DNA of 12,654 bases from positions 1 to 12,654 of the forward strand of contig JALVDQ010000147.1 of assembly GCA_027008885.1 (NCBI GenBank). Direction: 5' to 3'. Each line of letters starts with the position of its first letter. Positions within the stretch are counted from its first letter, which is position 1. Made by a program: the position numbers and the translations under genes. The notes under the pieces were generated by a model. It searched no databases. It worked only from the letters and a program-made list of their open reading frames with translations, and had not been told where the DNA came from. Shown piece after piece: positions 1 to 7,597 of the stretch. This DNA comes from Thiotrichaceae bacterium. GTDB taxonomy: Bacteria; Pseudomonadota; Gammaproteobacteria; Thiotrichales; Thiotrichaceae.

Positions 1-2
1 CT

Positions 3-2423
3 AAAAATATCCTGGGATTAAAATTTACACCCGGTACGCCTTATTTTGGCACGCCACCTGACAGTGAATTTAGCAGACAGGAAGATGCCTCGCCTGCCCA
101 GGGTGATGACAATAATAATGATGCTTTTGATACCACCCGGGACGATGACGAAGACATTACAATCCCCCGGCTAACTGTCGGAAACACCATAGATATTGAT
201 ATTCCTGTAACAGGATCAGCGTATCTGAGTGCCTGGTTTGACTGGAATGCAGACGGTGATTTTGCTGATGCCAATGAACAGGTTGTGAACAATCTGAATG
301 TAAACACGGGCAACACGACTATTACCCTGAATGTTCCGGCGACTGCAACAATTGGAAACTCTTTTGCACGCTTCAGGATTAGTACACAACAGCATCTGAC
401 TCCCGCCGGATATGCCAAAGATGGTGAAGTCGAGGATGTTGCAATTGAAATAATCGAAAAGAATAATGTATGCCGTGTCGATGACATAACAGCCGGGCTC
501 CATGCTACTTCTTCTGTATCTGCGAACTCGGACAGACTCAGTAATTCTACCCGTGTTTATCAGGCAAAGTTTAATAATAGCAACTGGGAAGGTCATGTTA
601 TCGCTTATAATCTGGAAACAACAGATCATGATGGCAGCGTGAAATCACAGCAATGGGATGCCGCAGATACTTTAAGTAGAACAGGCAGAAAACTCTTTAG
701 CTATAACCCTGCTCTGTCTTCAAACAGAGGTATAAGCTTTAAATGGAATAAGCTTAGTGCCCAACAAAAGTCGATTTTAAAAAATGGTCAAACTACATTA
801 AAAGGGAAAAAACGTTTTAGATGGGTTAAGGGTCAGCAAGACTCTGAGGGAAGCTTTCTTAGGGCGCGCAATAAAATCCTTGGCGATATTATTAACTCCA
901 ATTTGCTGTTTAAAGACACCTTTGCCAATTATGGTTACAGCCAGTTAGCAGAAGGCGGGGACTATGAAAATTTTCTGGAAAGCAAGAGAAATACCACGCC
1001 TGCCCTTTTTATCGGTGCAAACGACGGCATGTTACATGCGTTTAATGCCAATAACGGGCATGAATTATTTGCCTATATACCGAATGAAGTTTTTCACAAG
1101 CTGGTGACAATCAGCGACCCCAAGTACGGCTGTAAAGCAGCAGACTGTTTGCCACATGAATATCTGGTCGATGGCAAATCATCAATAGGTGATGCCTATT
1201 TTGCCTCAAGCTCGGACTGGCATACGGTATTGGTCAGTGGTCTGGGACTGGGCGGAAAAGCACTGTTCGCGCTTGATGTCAGCAATGCGGAAAACTTTAC
1301 TGCAAGCGATGTCCTGTGGGAAATCTCCTCAACCCAGGCAAGCAGTGCCGGAAGCGATGCAGCAGAATTTGCCAATCATCTGGGAGAAACCATTCCCTCA
1401 GCCAGTATCGTGCGTATGAATAACTCGGATCCAAACAAACGCTGGGCGGCAGTTGTAGCAAATGGTTATAACTCCGCCAGTAATAAAGCCGTACTCTTTA
1501 TCATCAATATCGAAACAGGCGCACTGATCAAAAAGATAGACACCGGAGCAGGCAGTGCCGAGCAGCCCAATGGACTCTCAAGCCCGATAGCCGTGGATTC
1601 AAACAATGATTCGATTGTTGACAGAATCTATGCCGGTGACTTGCTCGGAAACCTCTGGGCATTCGATGTCAGTTCAGACAATCCCGCAAACTGGGGAGTA
1701 GATTTTAGCGGATCACCCCTGTTTAGTGCCTCACAAGCCATTACCGCACCGCCCCAGGTCGGCAGAAACGTCAAAGGCGGCTTGATGGTTTACTTTGGCA
1801 CCGGCAAATATTTTGATGTAGGCGATAATATGTATGATGGTACACCTGTCACAAACACCTATTATGGCATCCACGACAATGGCTCGCCTGTTTCAGCTGA
1901 CACGCTGGTTGAACAAACGATATTGCAACAGTCAGCAGCAGACGGCACGGATTACAATACGCGTGTGACCTCTACCCATACGGTCAACTTTTCTACCCAT
2001 CATGGCTGGTTTATGAACTTGCCGGATGCAGGTGAACGGGTTATTTCGCAGGCTTTATTAAGACGCGGCAGGCTGATTTTCACCACCATGACACCACCTG
2101 GAAACATCTGTGAATGGGGTGGCACAAGCTGGTTAATGGAGTTTAATGCAGTTGAAGGAAAACGCCTTGAAACAATCCCGCTTGATATCAACAAGGATAA
2201 TGAGTTTACTGACGCTGACAATGTTACCTATGAAAACAGCAAGGCGATTATTTCAGGCGTACAGGACACCGCATTGGGGGTCGTTTATAGTACCCCCACA
2301 GTGATCAGCCATGATAATCAAACAGAAGGCAAATATCTTACCGGCTCCGGTGGTAGCGTCGGTATGTTTAAGGAATCCTCCAGTAAATTTACCGGAAGAA
2401 TGTCCTGGCGACAAATTCGTTAA
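3..2423 (+). CDS. pilY1: PilY1-type pilus tip adhesin/assembly protein with GEVED module (5' partial)
   Basis: The frame is open from the first bases, so the N-terminus lies outside the window; 806 residues are visible. PilY1/PilC proteins sit at the type IV pilus tip and support assembly, retraction control and adhesion. The N-terminal visible part ends in a GEVED module: WFDWNADGDF near residue 82 and GEVEDVAIEI near residues 141-150. The Neisseria PilC beta-propeller follows, with PALFIGANDGMLHAFN, the YLVDG stretch and YAGDLLGNLWAFD. Just before the last motif, 1596-1622 encodes the loop DSNNDSIVD, which matches the PilY1 calcium site (D1, N3, D5, D9). The C-terminus GRMSWRQIR is the usual PilY1 ending, so the 3' end is intact. 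The ATG/GTG codons inside are not the start, because the domain continues upstream of them. No other pilus gene is in the window. The family call is secure. The adhesive target is unknown. Confidence 0.93.
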   Translation, partial: KNILGLKFTPGTPYFGTPPDSEFSRQEDASPAQGDDNNNDAFDTTRDDDEDITIPRLTVGNTIDIDIPVTGSAYLSAWFDWNADGDFADANEQVVNNLNVNTGNTTITLNVPATATIGNSFARFRISTQQHLTPAGYAKDGEVEDVAIEIIEKNNVCRVDDITAGLHATSSVSANSDRLSNSTRVYQAKFNNSNWEGHVIAYNLETTDHDGSVKSQQWDAADTLSRTGRKLFSYNPALSSNRGISFKWNKLSAQQKSILKNGQTTLKGKKRFRWVKGQQDSEGSFLRARNKILGDIINSNLLFKDTFANYGYSQLAEGGDYENFLESKRNTTPALFIGANDGMLHAFNANNGHELFAYIPNEVFHKLVTISDPKYGCKAADCLPHEYLVDGKSSIGDAYFASSSDWHTVLVSGLGLGGKALFALDVSNAENFTASDVLWEISSTQASSAGSDAAEFANHLGETIPSASIVRMNNSDPNKRWAAVVANGYNSASNKAVLFIINIETGALIKKIDTGAGSAEQPNGLSSPIAVDSNNDSIVDRIYAGDLLGNLWAFDVSSDNPANWGVDFSGSPLFSASQAITAPPQVGRNVKGGLMVYFGTGKYFDVGDNMYDGTPVTNTYYGIHDNGSPVSADTLVEQTILQQSAADGTDYNTRVTSTHTVNFSTHHGWFMNLPDAGERVISQALLRRGRLIFTTMTPPGNICEWGGTSWLMEFNAVEGKRLETIPLDINKDNEFTDADNVTYENSKAIISGVQDTALGVVYSTPTVISHDNQTEGKYLTGSGGSVGMFKESSSKFTGRMSWRQIR

Positions 2424-2560
2424 TGATATTGGTAGGAGTCTGTCCAAGAATATGAGTCGTAGTGAGGAAAGTTTATTATTATCTGAATAAGCCGACAAAA
2501 ATCAGCACAGGCAAAAAACATGTGAAAAAGTAGGGGGATGGGTCAATGATTTACCTTACA

Positions 2561-2584
2561 CAAGCAACCAGATGTGGTTGCTTG
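2561..2584. repeat. Perfect 10-bp inverted repeat (hairpin)
   Basis: CAAGCAACCA (2561-2570) and TGGTTGCTTG (2575-2584) are exact reverse complements around the loop GATG. Neither strand has a T-tract after it, so it is not a standard terminator. It lies 138 bases after the pilY1 stop and could be a 3'-end mRNA structure or part of a repeat. Confidence 0.6.
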
Positions 2585-2602
2585 CGCATGTCTACATCAA
2601 CC

Positions 2603-2666
2603 CTACGCAACTGTGTTTCACTCCTCAACACACTACAAAAATATAAAAAACAGGGGGGATGGGTGG
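2603..2666 (+). repeat. G-rich hairpin repeat, copy 1
   Basis: It begins with a hairpin whose stem TGTGTT/AACACA (2612-2617 and 2627-2632) encloses a 9-nt loop ending in TCCTC. An A/T tract follows (2637-2650), then CAGGGGGGATGGGTGG (2651-2666). The same architecture recurs at 5832-5906 and 11637-11704, and the tail recurs as an inverted pair at 10298-10361. A weaker tail (AGGGGGATGGGT) lies at about 2531-2542. Confidence 0.75.
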
Positions 2667-2771
2667 CAGAATTTTACTCTGACTCCAGTTTTTGACTCCT
2701 CTGGGCGTAATATCTTGACCACCTGTCAAGAATAACTCGCAAGAATCAATGTAAATTCCGTAAGGTGGCAC

Positions 2772-2930
2772 AAGTACCCGCTCAAAATTAATCTAACAAT
2801 TTAGCTCCCTGTTTTCTGCTCTTCTTCGTTATTGCTTTGGTCACATAGCCCACTATGCTCCCGTCGCAATGCCTTGAATATCAAAAAACAGGAAACGAAA
2901 TTTTGTTAAATTAATTTTGTTTGGGTACTT
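2772..2930. mobile_element. MITE-like nested palindromic element, full copy (159 bp)
   Basis: The ends are imperfect terminal inverted repeats of about 30 bp: AAGTACCC opens the element and GGGTACTT closes it, with AAAATTAAT and ATTAATTTT inside. Nested within are CCTGTTTT/AAAACAGG and a central CATAG-CCCA-CTATG hairpin, so nearly the whole element can fold on itself. It carries no ORF of note. A 144-bp second copy lies at 5940-6083. No target-site duplication is visible. These properties fit a non-autonomous transposon derivative, and the parent transposase is not in the window. Confidence 0.75.
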
Positions 2931-2969
2931 ATGGGCTTGCAAATAACTCCCAGCCAAACGGAAATAGCA

Positions 2970-4928
2970 ATGAGTAAGCAAAAAATTAAAGTTTTCTTGA
3001 ACTTGTTATCTATATTGCTTATAACAAGTCTTTCCCTGTTTTCAAATGGTATTGCCGCTGATGTTATCTCAAATAATGTCCCGGATGATATTTATGAACC
3101 GCCCGAAACCTATGATCAGGGTGGTTTATACGTCCTGAATTTAAGCGTAAATACAGTTATTCAGGACGGTGCCTGCAATCCATCTGACTATAAAGGTTGT
3201 ACTCTGGATGATGTACTCGGCGATACCGACAAGACTGATGATTTCGCTCCTGAAATCAAGGTGCATATGGTTGCAGATGACTTCCCGGATGATGGTCTGG
3301 AGTCAAATGCGACGCTGCGTTTGCGTGGCTCAGAGAGTCGTTACAGCGCTCAAAAATCTTTTAGAATCAAGCTTGACAGCAAGAATGATCTTTGGCGAGG
3401 AGAGCGGCGCATACAGCTGGTAAAATCCATGTATGATTTTACCAGGGCAAGAAACAAATTAGTCTTTGAGCTGTTTTCTGAAATTCCCCATTTGCCCAGT
3501 ATGCGTACCCAATTTATTCATTTGACAGTAAATAATCAGGGCACAAGCGAAGACTATGGTTTATACACGCATATCGAGCATTTTGGCAAAGAGTATTTGC
3601 AACGGCGTGGATGGGACAAAGACTCAAGGGTTTATAAAGCTGAAGATTTTATGTTTTATGATATTGCCGCATTAGGTATTGATGGCAATACTGGAAAACC
3701 CTATAACAAAGATGCGTTTGAAGAGGTTCTTGAAATAAAAAGAGGCAAAGAGCATTACAGCTTTGCCAATATGATCAGAGACCTGAATGACCCGTCGGTT
3801 GATTTCAATACCCGGATTATGGGTAAATATTTTAACAGGGATAATTACCTGACATGGCTTGCGGTCAATATTTTGGTCAATAATTACGATACAATTTTTC
3901 ATAATTTCTATCTTTATAATCCTAACAATACGGAACATTTTTATCTGCTTCCCTGGGATTATGATTTGGCGTTGGGGCAAAACTTCCAGGATCCTTACTA
4001 TGGTACAGTTGAGCAAATGCCCCGCTGGTGGTTTTCACATGCACTTTGGTGGAATGTTTCCTTGCACCAAAGATTTTTAAGTGAACCGGGAAATTTATCC
4101 CTGCTGGCAGCAGCCGTGACAGAAATAAAAAACAAATATCTAACGCCTGAGAAAATCAGGAGCAAAACAGATCAATATTATGATCTGCTTTTTCCGATTT
4201 TAACCAGTTCACCTGACTGGGACTATCTCTATGTTCCTGGTGAAAACGAGGCAGAAAGGCTGGCTGAACTTAATCGCGTCTTTGATGATTTATCAACCAA
4301 TGTTGAACAAAATTATCGACGTTTTATGGATCGTCTTTATGACCCCATGCCGTTTTGGTTAAATGATCCTGATTTTTCGGCTAATCATAAAGTTACTTTT
4401 AGCTGGACAGAATCAAAAAGTTTAATTGGGCAATCGATTGTTTATGATCTTGATATATCAACATCACCAGAGTTTCTTCCCGGAACCATAATCAGATCGG
4501 CACATAACCTTTCAAATACAACTCACACACTAAGCTGGACTCACCCCAGTGGTGATTACTATTATCGGGTAATATCCAGGGACGCAGAAAATCCTGCTCA
4601 CTGGCAAGAAGCGACCAACTCTGGTCTAAAATATGCCAATGGAAATGATATCTATGGCGTAAAAGATTTCTTTGTTGCCGTTGATGGTGAAAATGGCAAT
4701 GGCAATGGTAACGGCAATGGTAACGGCAATGGTAACGGCAATGGTAACGGCAATGGTAACGGCAATGGTAACGGCAATGGTAACGGCAACGGAGGGGCAG
4801 TTAAAACCAGTCAATCCGGGGCGGGTAGTTTTTCATGGATGATAGTCCTGAGCCTTTTCTTGATGTTAATAATAACTCAAGTTTTGAAGTTCAAAACAGC
4901 CCACAAACAACCCACAAAATATAATTGA
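2970..4928 (+). CDS. Secreted CotH-kinase-family protein with Gly-Asn repeat and GlyGly-CTERM-like tail
   Basis: A 652-residue protein if started at ATG 2970. That start puts a Sec signal peptide (residues 1 to about 29, SLFSNGIAA|D) at the N-terminus and has GGAA a few bases upstream. The in-frame ATG at 2931 abuts the MITE end and would spoil the signal. Residues of about 85-430 are CotH-like: LRLRGSESRYSAQKSFRIKL, the D-x-x-x-H-N motif (D307 in NYDTIFHN) and LPWDYDLALG (D330, D332). The two aspartate motifs match the metal and catalytic residues of CotH atypical kinases. A fibronectin-like beta region follows (about 455-565), then a (GN)n stretch (576-607). The C-terminus has SGAGSFSW, a hydrophobic segment (about 623-639) and basic residues, which resembles the GlyGly-CTERM signal cut by rhombosortase. 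It probably acts at the cell surface or in the periplasm. The phosphorylation target is unknown. Confidence 0.88.
   Translation: MSKQKIKVFLNLLSILLITSLSLFSNGIAADVISNNVPDDIYEPPETYDQGGLYVLNLSVNTVIQDGACNPSDYKGCTLDDVLGDTDKTDDFAPEIKVHMVADDFPDDGLESNATLRLRGSESRYSAQKSFRIKLDSKNDLWRGERRIQLVKSMYDFTRARNKLVFELFSEIPHLPSMRTQFIHLTVNNQGTSEDYGLYTHIEHFGKEYLQRRGWDKDSRVYKAEDFMFYDIAALGIDGNTGKPYNKDAFEEVLEIKRGKEHYSFANMIRDLNDPSVDFNTRIMGKYFNRDNYLTWLAVNILVNNYDTIFHNFYLYNPNNTEHFYLLPWDYDLALGQNFQDPYYGTVEQMPRWWFSHALWWNVSLHQRFLSEPGNLSLLAAAVTEIKNKYLTPEKIRSKTDQYYDLLFPILTSSPDWDYLYVPGENEAERLAELNRVFDDLSTNVEQNYRRFMDRLYDPMPFWLNDPDFSANHKVTFSWTESKSLIGQSIVYDLDISTSPEFLPGTIIRSAHNLSNTTHTLSWTHPSGDYYYRVISRDAENPAHWQEATNSGLKYANGNDIYGVKDFFVAVDGENGNGNGNGNGNGNGNGNGNGNGNGNGNGNGNGNGGAVKTSQSGAGSFSWMIVLSLFLMLIITQVLKFKTAHKQPTKYN
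4695..4790 (+). repeat. 12-bp in-frame tandem repeat encoding Gly-Asn linker
   Basis: Seven exact GGCAATGGTAAC units run from 4701 to 4784, flanked by half units GGCAAT (4695-4700) and GGCAAC (4785-4790). The unit is a multiple of three, so copy-number change alters linker length without breaking the frame. The linker separates the extracytoplasmic domains from the C-terminal membrane segment. Confidence 0.95.
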
Positions 4929-5074
4929 ATTATTTGTGTAACTACTCAGCGAAATCCGTAATTACTCAGATTCCCTTTATTTTGTTCAAGAGCAAGGCGA
5001 AAGCGCACAGTTTATATAAGAATAAATGAGCACTTTTAACGCAGCTATTGGGCAAAATAGAGGTTACTGATTTG

Positions 5075-5464
5075 TTAGGGTAATATAACCTCGCAGTTAG
5101 TTAATGCCTTTGCTTTAAGTGAGAACTTATTATCAAAGGTATATAACCTCTCATACTGCTGGCATTGAGTTAAGTGCATAGCATCAGAAAAATCTATCCC
5201 CGTTTTATGCCATTCAATTGCCTGGGAAATAAATGCAGGATTTGACAGGTGAACATTTTTCAACCCAAATAAACTTATAAAAGCTTTACAAATATCTTCC
5301 GGTTTAATCTCGTAGGCAAATCTTAAAACCCATTCTGTTTCCAGAATTACAGTATCAGCGATAAATATTTCATTTGAGTTAAAAATTTTGAAAGCTTTTT
5401 GGTACTGTTCTTCATCATCGTGTGTTAAAAATCGTACGATAATATTTGTATCAACAGAAATCAT
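5075..5464 (-). CDS. vapC: PIN-domain ribonuclease toxin (VapC family)
   Basis: This 129-residue protein is a single PIN domain of normal length. The four acidic residues expected to hold Mg2+ are visible: D5 in SVDTNIIVRFL, E42 in ILETEWVL, D94 in DFSDAMHL and D111 in YTFDNKF. PIN toxins of this type cut RNA, often tRNA or rRNA, and are neutralised by the protein encoded just upstream. Its ATG overlaps the antitoxin stop by four bases (ATGA), so the two are translationally coupled. The gene is convergent with the CotH-family gene and ends 147 bases from it. The RNA target cannot be read from sequence. The catalytic residues are intact, so the toxin is probably active. Confidence 0.9.
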   Translation of the reverse strand: MISVDTNIIVRFLTHDDEEQYQKAFKIFNSNEIFIADTVILETEWVLRFAYEIKPEDICKAFISLFGLKNVHLSNPAFISQAIEWHKTGIDFSDAMHLTQCQQYERLYTFDNKFSLKAKALTNCEVILP

Positions 5465-5715
5465 TGATATTTTGCCTTTATTCCTTTTTCTATAGCTTGT
5501 TCCATGGCATCTAATGTTTTAGCACTACCTTTATAATTTAAGCATGATGCAACCTCATCTATTGAGGTTTCAGGAAAAGGTGCCTTGGGTTTAAGTAAAA
5601 TGCCATCGGCTAAATTTATAACAACAAGCTCTTGCCCAGTTTCCCAATGATGCGCAGTTCTTAAAGGTTTTGGTATGATTACTTGTCCCTTGCTGGAAAG
5701 TTTTGTTGTGTTCAT
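5461..5715 (-). CDS. vapB: AbrB/MazE-fold antitoxin of the PIN toxin
   Basis: The protein has 84 residues. The N-terminal half (residues 1-47) is an AbrB/SpoVT swapped-hairpin DNA-binding domain: KLSSKGQVIIPKPLR, then a turn, ELVVINLADGILLKPK. The C-terminal half (about 48-84) is likely the disordered or helical arm that wraps the toxin: SIDEVASCLNYKG and an acidic and basic helix. It is the first gene of the pair and overlaps vapC by four bases. Upstream are a good sigma70-type promoter and a direct-repeat operator candidate, as expected for autorepression by the antitoxin-toxin complex. Pairing of an AbrB-fold antitoxin with a PIN toxin is common. The symbol is given by family. Confidence 0.88.
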   Translation of the reverse strand: MNTTKLSSKGQVIIPKPLRTAHHWETGQELVVINLADGILLKPKAPFPETSIDEVASCLNYKGSAKTLDAMEQAIEKGIKAKYQ

Positions 5716-5727
5716 GTGAAACCAAAA

Positions 5728-5746
5728 GTAAGAATAATGTAAGAAT
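5728..5746. promoter_or_regulatory. Direct-repeat operator candidate for vapBC
   Basis: GTAAGAAT occurs twice (5728-5735 and 5739-5746) separated by AAT. This is an 11-bp period, about one helical turn. The repeat covers the predicted transcription start just downstream of the -10 box, where an AbrB-fold antitoxin could bind and block RNA polymerase. Confidence 0.5.
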
Positions 5747-5773
5747 TGTAGTAATGATTTGAAAATTAGTCAA
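5745..5773 (-). promoter_or_regulatory. vapBC promoter (sigma70-type)
   Basis: On the minus strand, TTGACT (5773-5768) and TACAAT (5750-5745) are separated by exactly 17 bases, close to the sigma70 consensus. Transcription would start near 5738, leaving a short leader of about 23 bases before the vapB ATG at 5715. Confidence 0.65.
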
Positions 5774-5831
5774 TTGAGGTATTTAAAGTGTAGTCAGCGT
5801 TGAGTATGCGAAACGCAGGACGCTGCGATAT

Positions 5832-5906
5832 TAACTATTGCTCCTGTATTTCGTTCCTCAATACGGGTTATGCAAAAAAATATATAAAAAAAGGGGGGAT
5901 GGGTTG
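5832..5906 (+). repeat. G-rich hairpin repeat, copy 2
   Basis: The stem CCTGTATT/AATACGGG (5843-5850 and 5860-5867, one G-U pair) encloses the 9-nt loop TCGTTCCTC. An A/T tract follows, then AGGGGGGATGGGTTG, ending at 5906. Loop length and the TCCTC end match copies 1 and 3, while the stem bases differ yet still pair. Confidence 0.75.
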
Positions 5907-5939
5907 TATCTATTTCCCAAATAAATTTTGGGCAAATAT

Positions 5940-6083
5940 AAGTACCCGCTCAAAATTAATCTAACAATTTAGCCCCTGTTTTCTGATCTTCTTCGTTATT
6001 GCTTTGGTCACATAGCCTGCTATGCTCCCGTCGTAATGCCTTGAATATCAAAAAACAGGAAACGAAATTTTGTTTGGGTACTT
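5940..6083. mobile_element. MITE-like palindromic element, 144-bp copy with a 14-bp deletion
   Basis: It aligns end to end with 2772-2930. It differs by one single-base deletion, a few substitutions and loss of 14 bases near the right end. The lost segment is bounded by the short direct repeat ATTTTGTT, which suggests slippage or recombination. The central hairpin keeps its CATAG/CTATG stem while the loop changes from CCCA to CCTG. The terminal AAGTACCC/GGGTACTT is intact. Confidence 0.75.
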
Positions 6084-6125
6084 GGAAACTTTGTAAATGA
6101 GAGGGATATTGCCAAACAAATCGAT

Positions 6126-7577
6126 TCAAAAAAGATCTAAGGACAATGCATCAATATCAATACATTCCTCAATGCTGTCTGCCAGTCGTTCGAGTTGTTC
6201 TTCCCGTTGCGTGTTGATGTCAAAAGATTGTTTTGGTTTGGCGCCTGCCCACTCAAGCAGTTCTTGCAGTGCTGCGGCGGAGTCAAACAGTCCGTGCAAA
6301 TAACAGGCAAAAATCTGTCCATCCTCTGAAATTGCGCCATCAGGTTTTTGATTGATCAGAATTGCGGGGTTTTGTAGTGCTTTTCCCGTTGTGATACCTG
6401 CATGTATCTCATAACCCCTGATTTTGACCTGTTTTTCAGTGAGTAACAGCTTTCCTGTTTGATTGGCAAGTTTTTTGTTTTTTTGCAAGCGGGTCTCAAA
6501 CTCAAGCAAACCTAATCCGGTATAGCTTTGTGGTGCTGCTTCGATACCCAGCGGATCATGGATGGCAGTGCCCAGCATTTGCAATCCACCGCAAATTCCA
6601 ATCACTTTTCCGGCGTAGCGCAAGTGCCTGTTGATGGCTTCCTGCCAGCCCTGTGCTTTTAGCCATTCAAGGTCAAAACCTACATTTTTTGTGCCTGGCA
6701 GGATAATCAGGTCAGCGGCTGGAATCTCCTGGAGATGGCTGATGTATTCAAAGTCAATCTCGGGGTGCAGACGTAACGGCTCAAAATCAGTGTGATTGCT
6801 GATGTGTGGCAGGTGCGGCACGATAACCCTGAAGCGAGACTCCGGGTGTTTGGGCTGATTCGCGGGCAGAGCATCTTCGGCATCCAGATGCAGCCCGTGC
6901 AGATAGGGCAATACACCTAATACTGGTTTTTTTGTGTATGCTTGCAGCCACTCAAGTCCACTTTTTAATAAAGCAATATCCCCCCGAAAACGGTTAATCA
7001 CAAAGCCTTTAACCAGTTTTCGTTCCTCTTTGCGGAGAAGCTGCAAAGTGCCAACCAGATGCGCAAAAACACCGCCCTTGTCAATATCGGCAATTAGAAT
7101 GACCGGACAATTTGCGCGCAGTGCAAACCCCATATTGGCAATATCGCCCTCGCGCAGATTAATTTCAGCGGGGCTGCCAGCACCTTCTACAAAAATATAC
7201 TGGTACTGCTTGCAGAGCTTTTTATAGGAATCAAAAACAACTTCAGCGGCTTTTGGTTTGTAATCGTGATAAGCCAGCGCTTCAATATTACCGATCGAAT
7301 GACCTTGCAGAATAACCTGGGCGCCAGTGTCTGTATTCGGTTTTAACAGAACAGGGTTCATGTGCACACTGGCTGGAATCCCGGCTGCCTGAGCCTGCAA
7401 TGCCTGGGCGCGACCAATTTCGCCACCATCCGGGGTGACTGCACTGTTAAGCGCCATGTTTTGTGGCTTAAACGGGGCTACGGACAAGCCCCGCCGTTTG
7501 TATACGCGGCACAGACCAGCCACCAGAATGCTTTTGCCAGCATCCGAGGTGGTACCTTGTACCATGAGTGCGGGCAT
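6126..7577 (-). CDS. cobQ: Cobyric acid synthase (glutamine-dependent)
   Basis: A full-length CobQ/CbiP of 483 residues. It uses ATP and glutamine to amidate side chains b, d, e and g of adenosylcobyrinate a,c-diamide, giving adenosylcobyric acid in the cytoplasm. The N-terminal half is the CbiA/dethiobiotin-synthetase-like ATPase: P-loop GTTSDAGKS at residues 8-16, [21 protein letters not shown] and [14 protein letters not shown]. The C-terminal half is a class I glutamine amidotransferase, with nucleophile C329 in [10 protein letters not shown] and H428 in CYLHGLFD. It is the last gene of the operon, 20 bases after btuM, with GAGAGGG upstream of the ATG. No other corrin-ring gene is in the window. 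The operon may therefore serve salvage and remodelling as well as synthesis, or the rest of the pathway lies elsewhere. Confidence 0.96.
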   Translation of the reverse strand: MPALMVQGTTSDAGKSILVAGLCRVYKRRGLSVAPFKPQNMALNSAVTPDGGEIGRAQALQAQAAGIPASVHMNPVLLKPNTDTGAQVILQGHSIGNIEALAYHDYKPKAAEVVFDSYKKLCKQYQYIFVEGAGSPAEINLREGDIANMGFALRANCPVILIADIDKGGVFAHLVGTLQLLRKEERKLVKGFVINRFRGDIALLKSGLEWLQAYTKKPVLGVLPYLHGLHLDAEDALPANQPKHPESRFRVIVPHLPHISNHTDFEPLRLHPEIDFEYISHLQEIPAADLIILPGTKNVGFDLEWLKAQGWQEAINRHLRYAGKVIGICGGLQMLGTAIHDPLGIEAAPQSYTGLGLLEFETRLQKNKKLANQTGKLLLTEKQVKIRGYEIHAGITTGKALQNPAILINQKPDGAISEDGQIFACYLHGLFDSAAALQELLEWAGAKPKQSFDINTQREEQLERLADSIEECIDIDALSLDLF

Positions 7578-7597
7578 TTTGCTGTACCCTCTCGGTC

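Larger units (their letters stand above)
2424..2969. other. Repeat-rich intergenic region between pilY1 and the CotH-family gene
   Basis: No convincing gene lies in these 546 bases. They hold a G-rich fragment near 2530-2542, a perfect 10-bp hairpin (2561-2584), a full copy of the G-rich hairpin repeat (2603-2666), a 7-bp hairpin TCTTGAC/GTCAAGA (2713-2731) and a palindromic MITE-like element (2772-2930). I see no intrinsic terminator with a U-tract after pilY1. Confidence 0.8.
5716..6125. other. Repeat-rich intergenic region between vapB and cobQ
   Basis: No gene is supported here. Besides the vapBC promoter and operator it holds the G-rich hairpin repeat (5832-5906) and the shortened MITE-like element (5940-6083). 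The MITE palindrome starts 43 bases after the cobQ stop and could fold at the 3' end of the cobalamin operon transcript. I see no standard terminator. Confidence 0.75.

Noticed and set aside
41..487. 148-codon minus-strand frame at the window start
   Set aside because: It is opposite the pilY1 GEVED coding region, and its serine-rich translation reflects complement codons.
2452..2490. 12-codon ORF MSRSEESLLLSE after pilY1
   Set aside because: It is too short, has no clear ribosome site and no recognisable relative. It may be a remnant of an older insertion.
2903..2937. Possible promoter (TTGTTA, 17 bases, TACTTA) at the right end of the MITE
   Set aside because: The -10 hexamer fits poorly. 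It may drive the CotH-family gene but cannot be supported by sequence alone.
5060..5092. GAGGTTA/TAACCTC inverted repeat between the convergent CotH-family and vapC genes
   Set aside because: Seven base pairs around a 19-nt loop, overlapping the vapC end and without a T-tract, is too weak to call a terminator.
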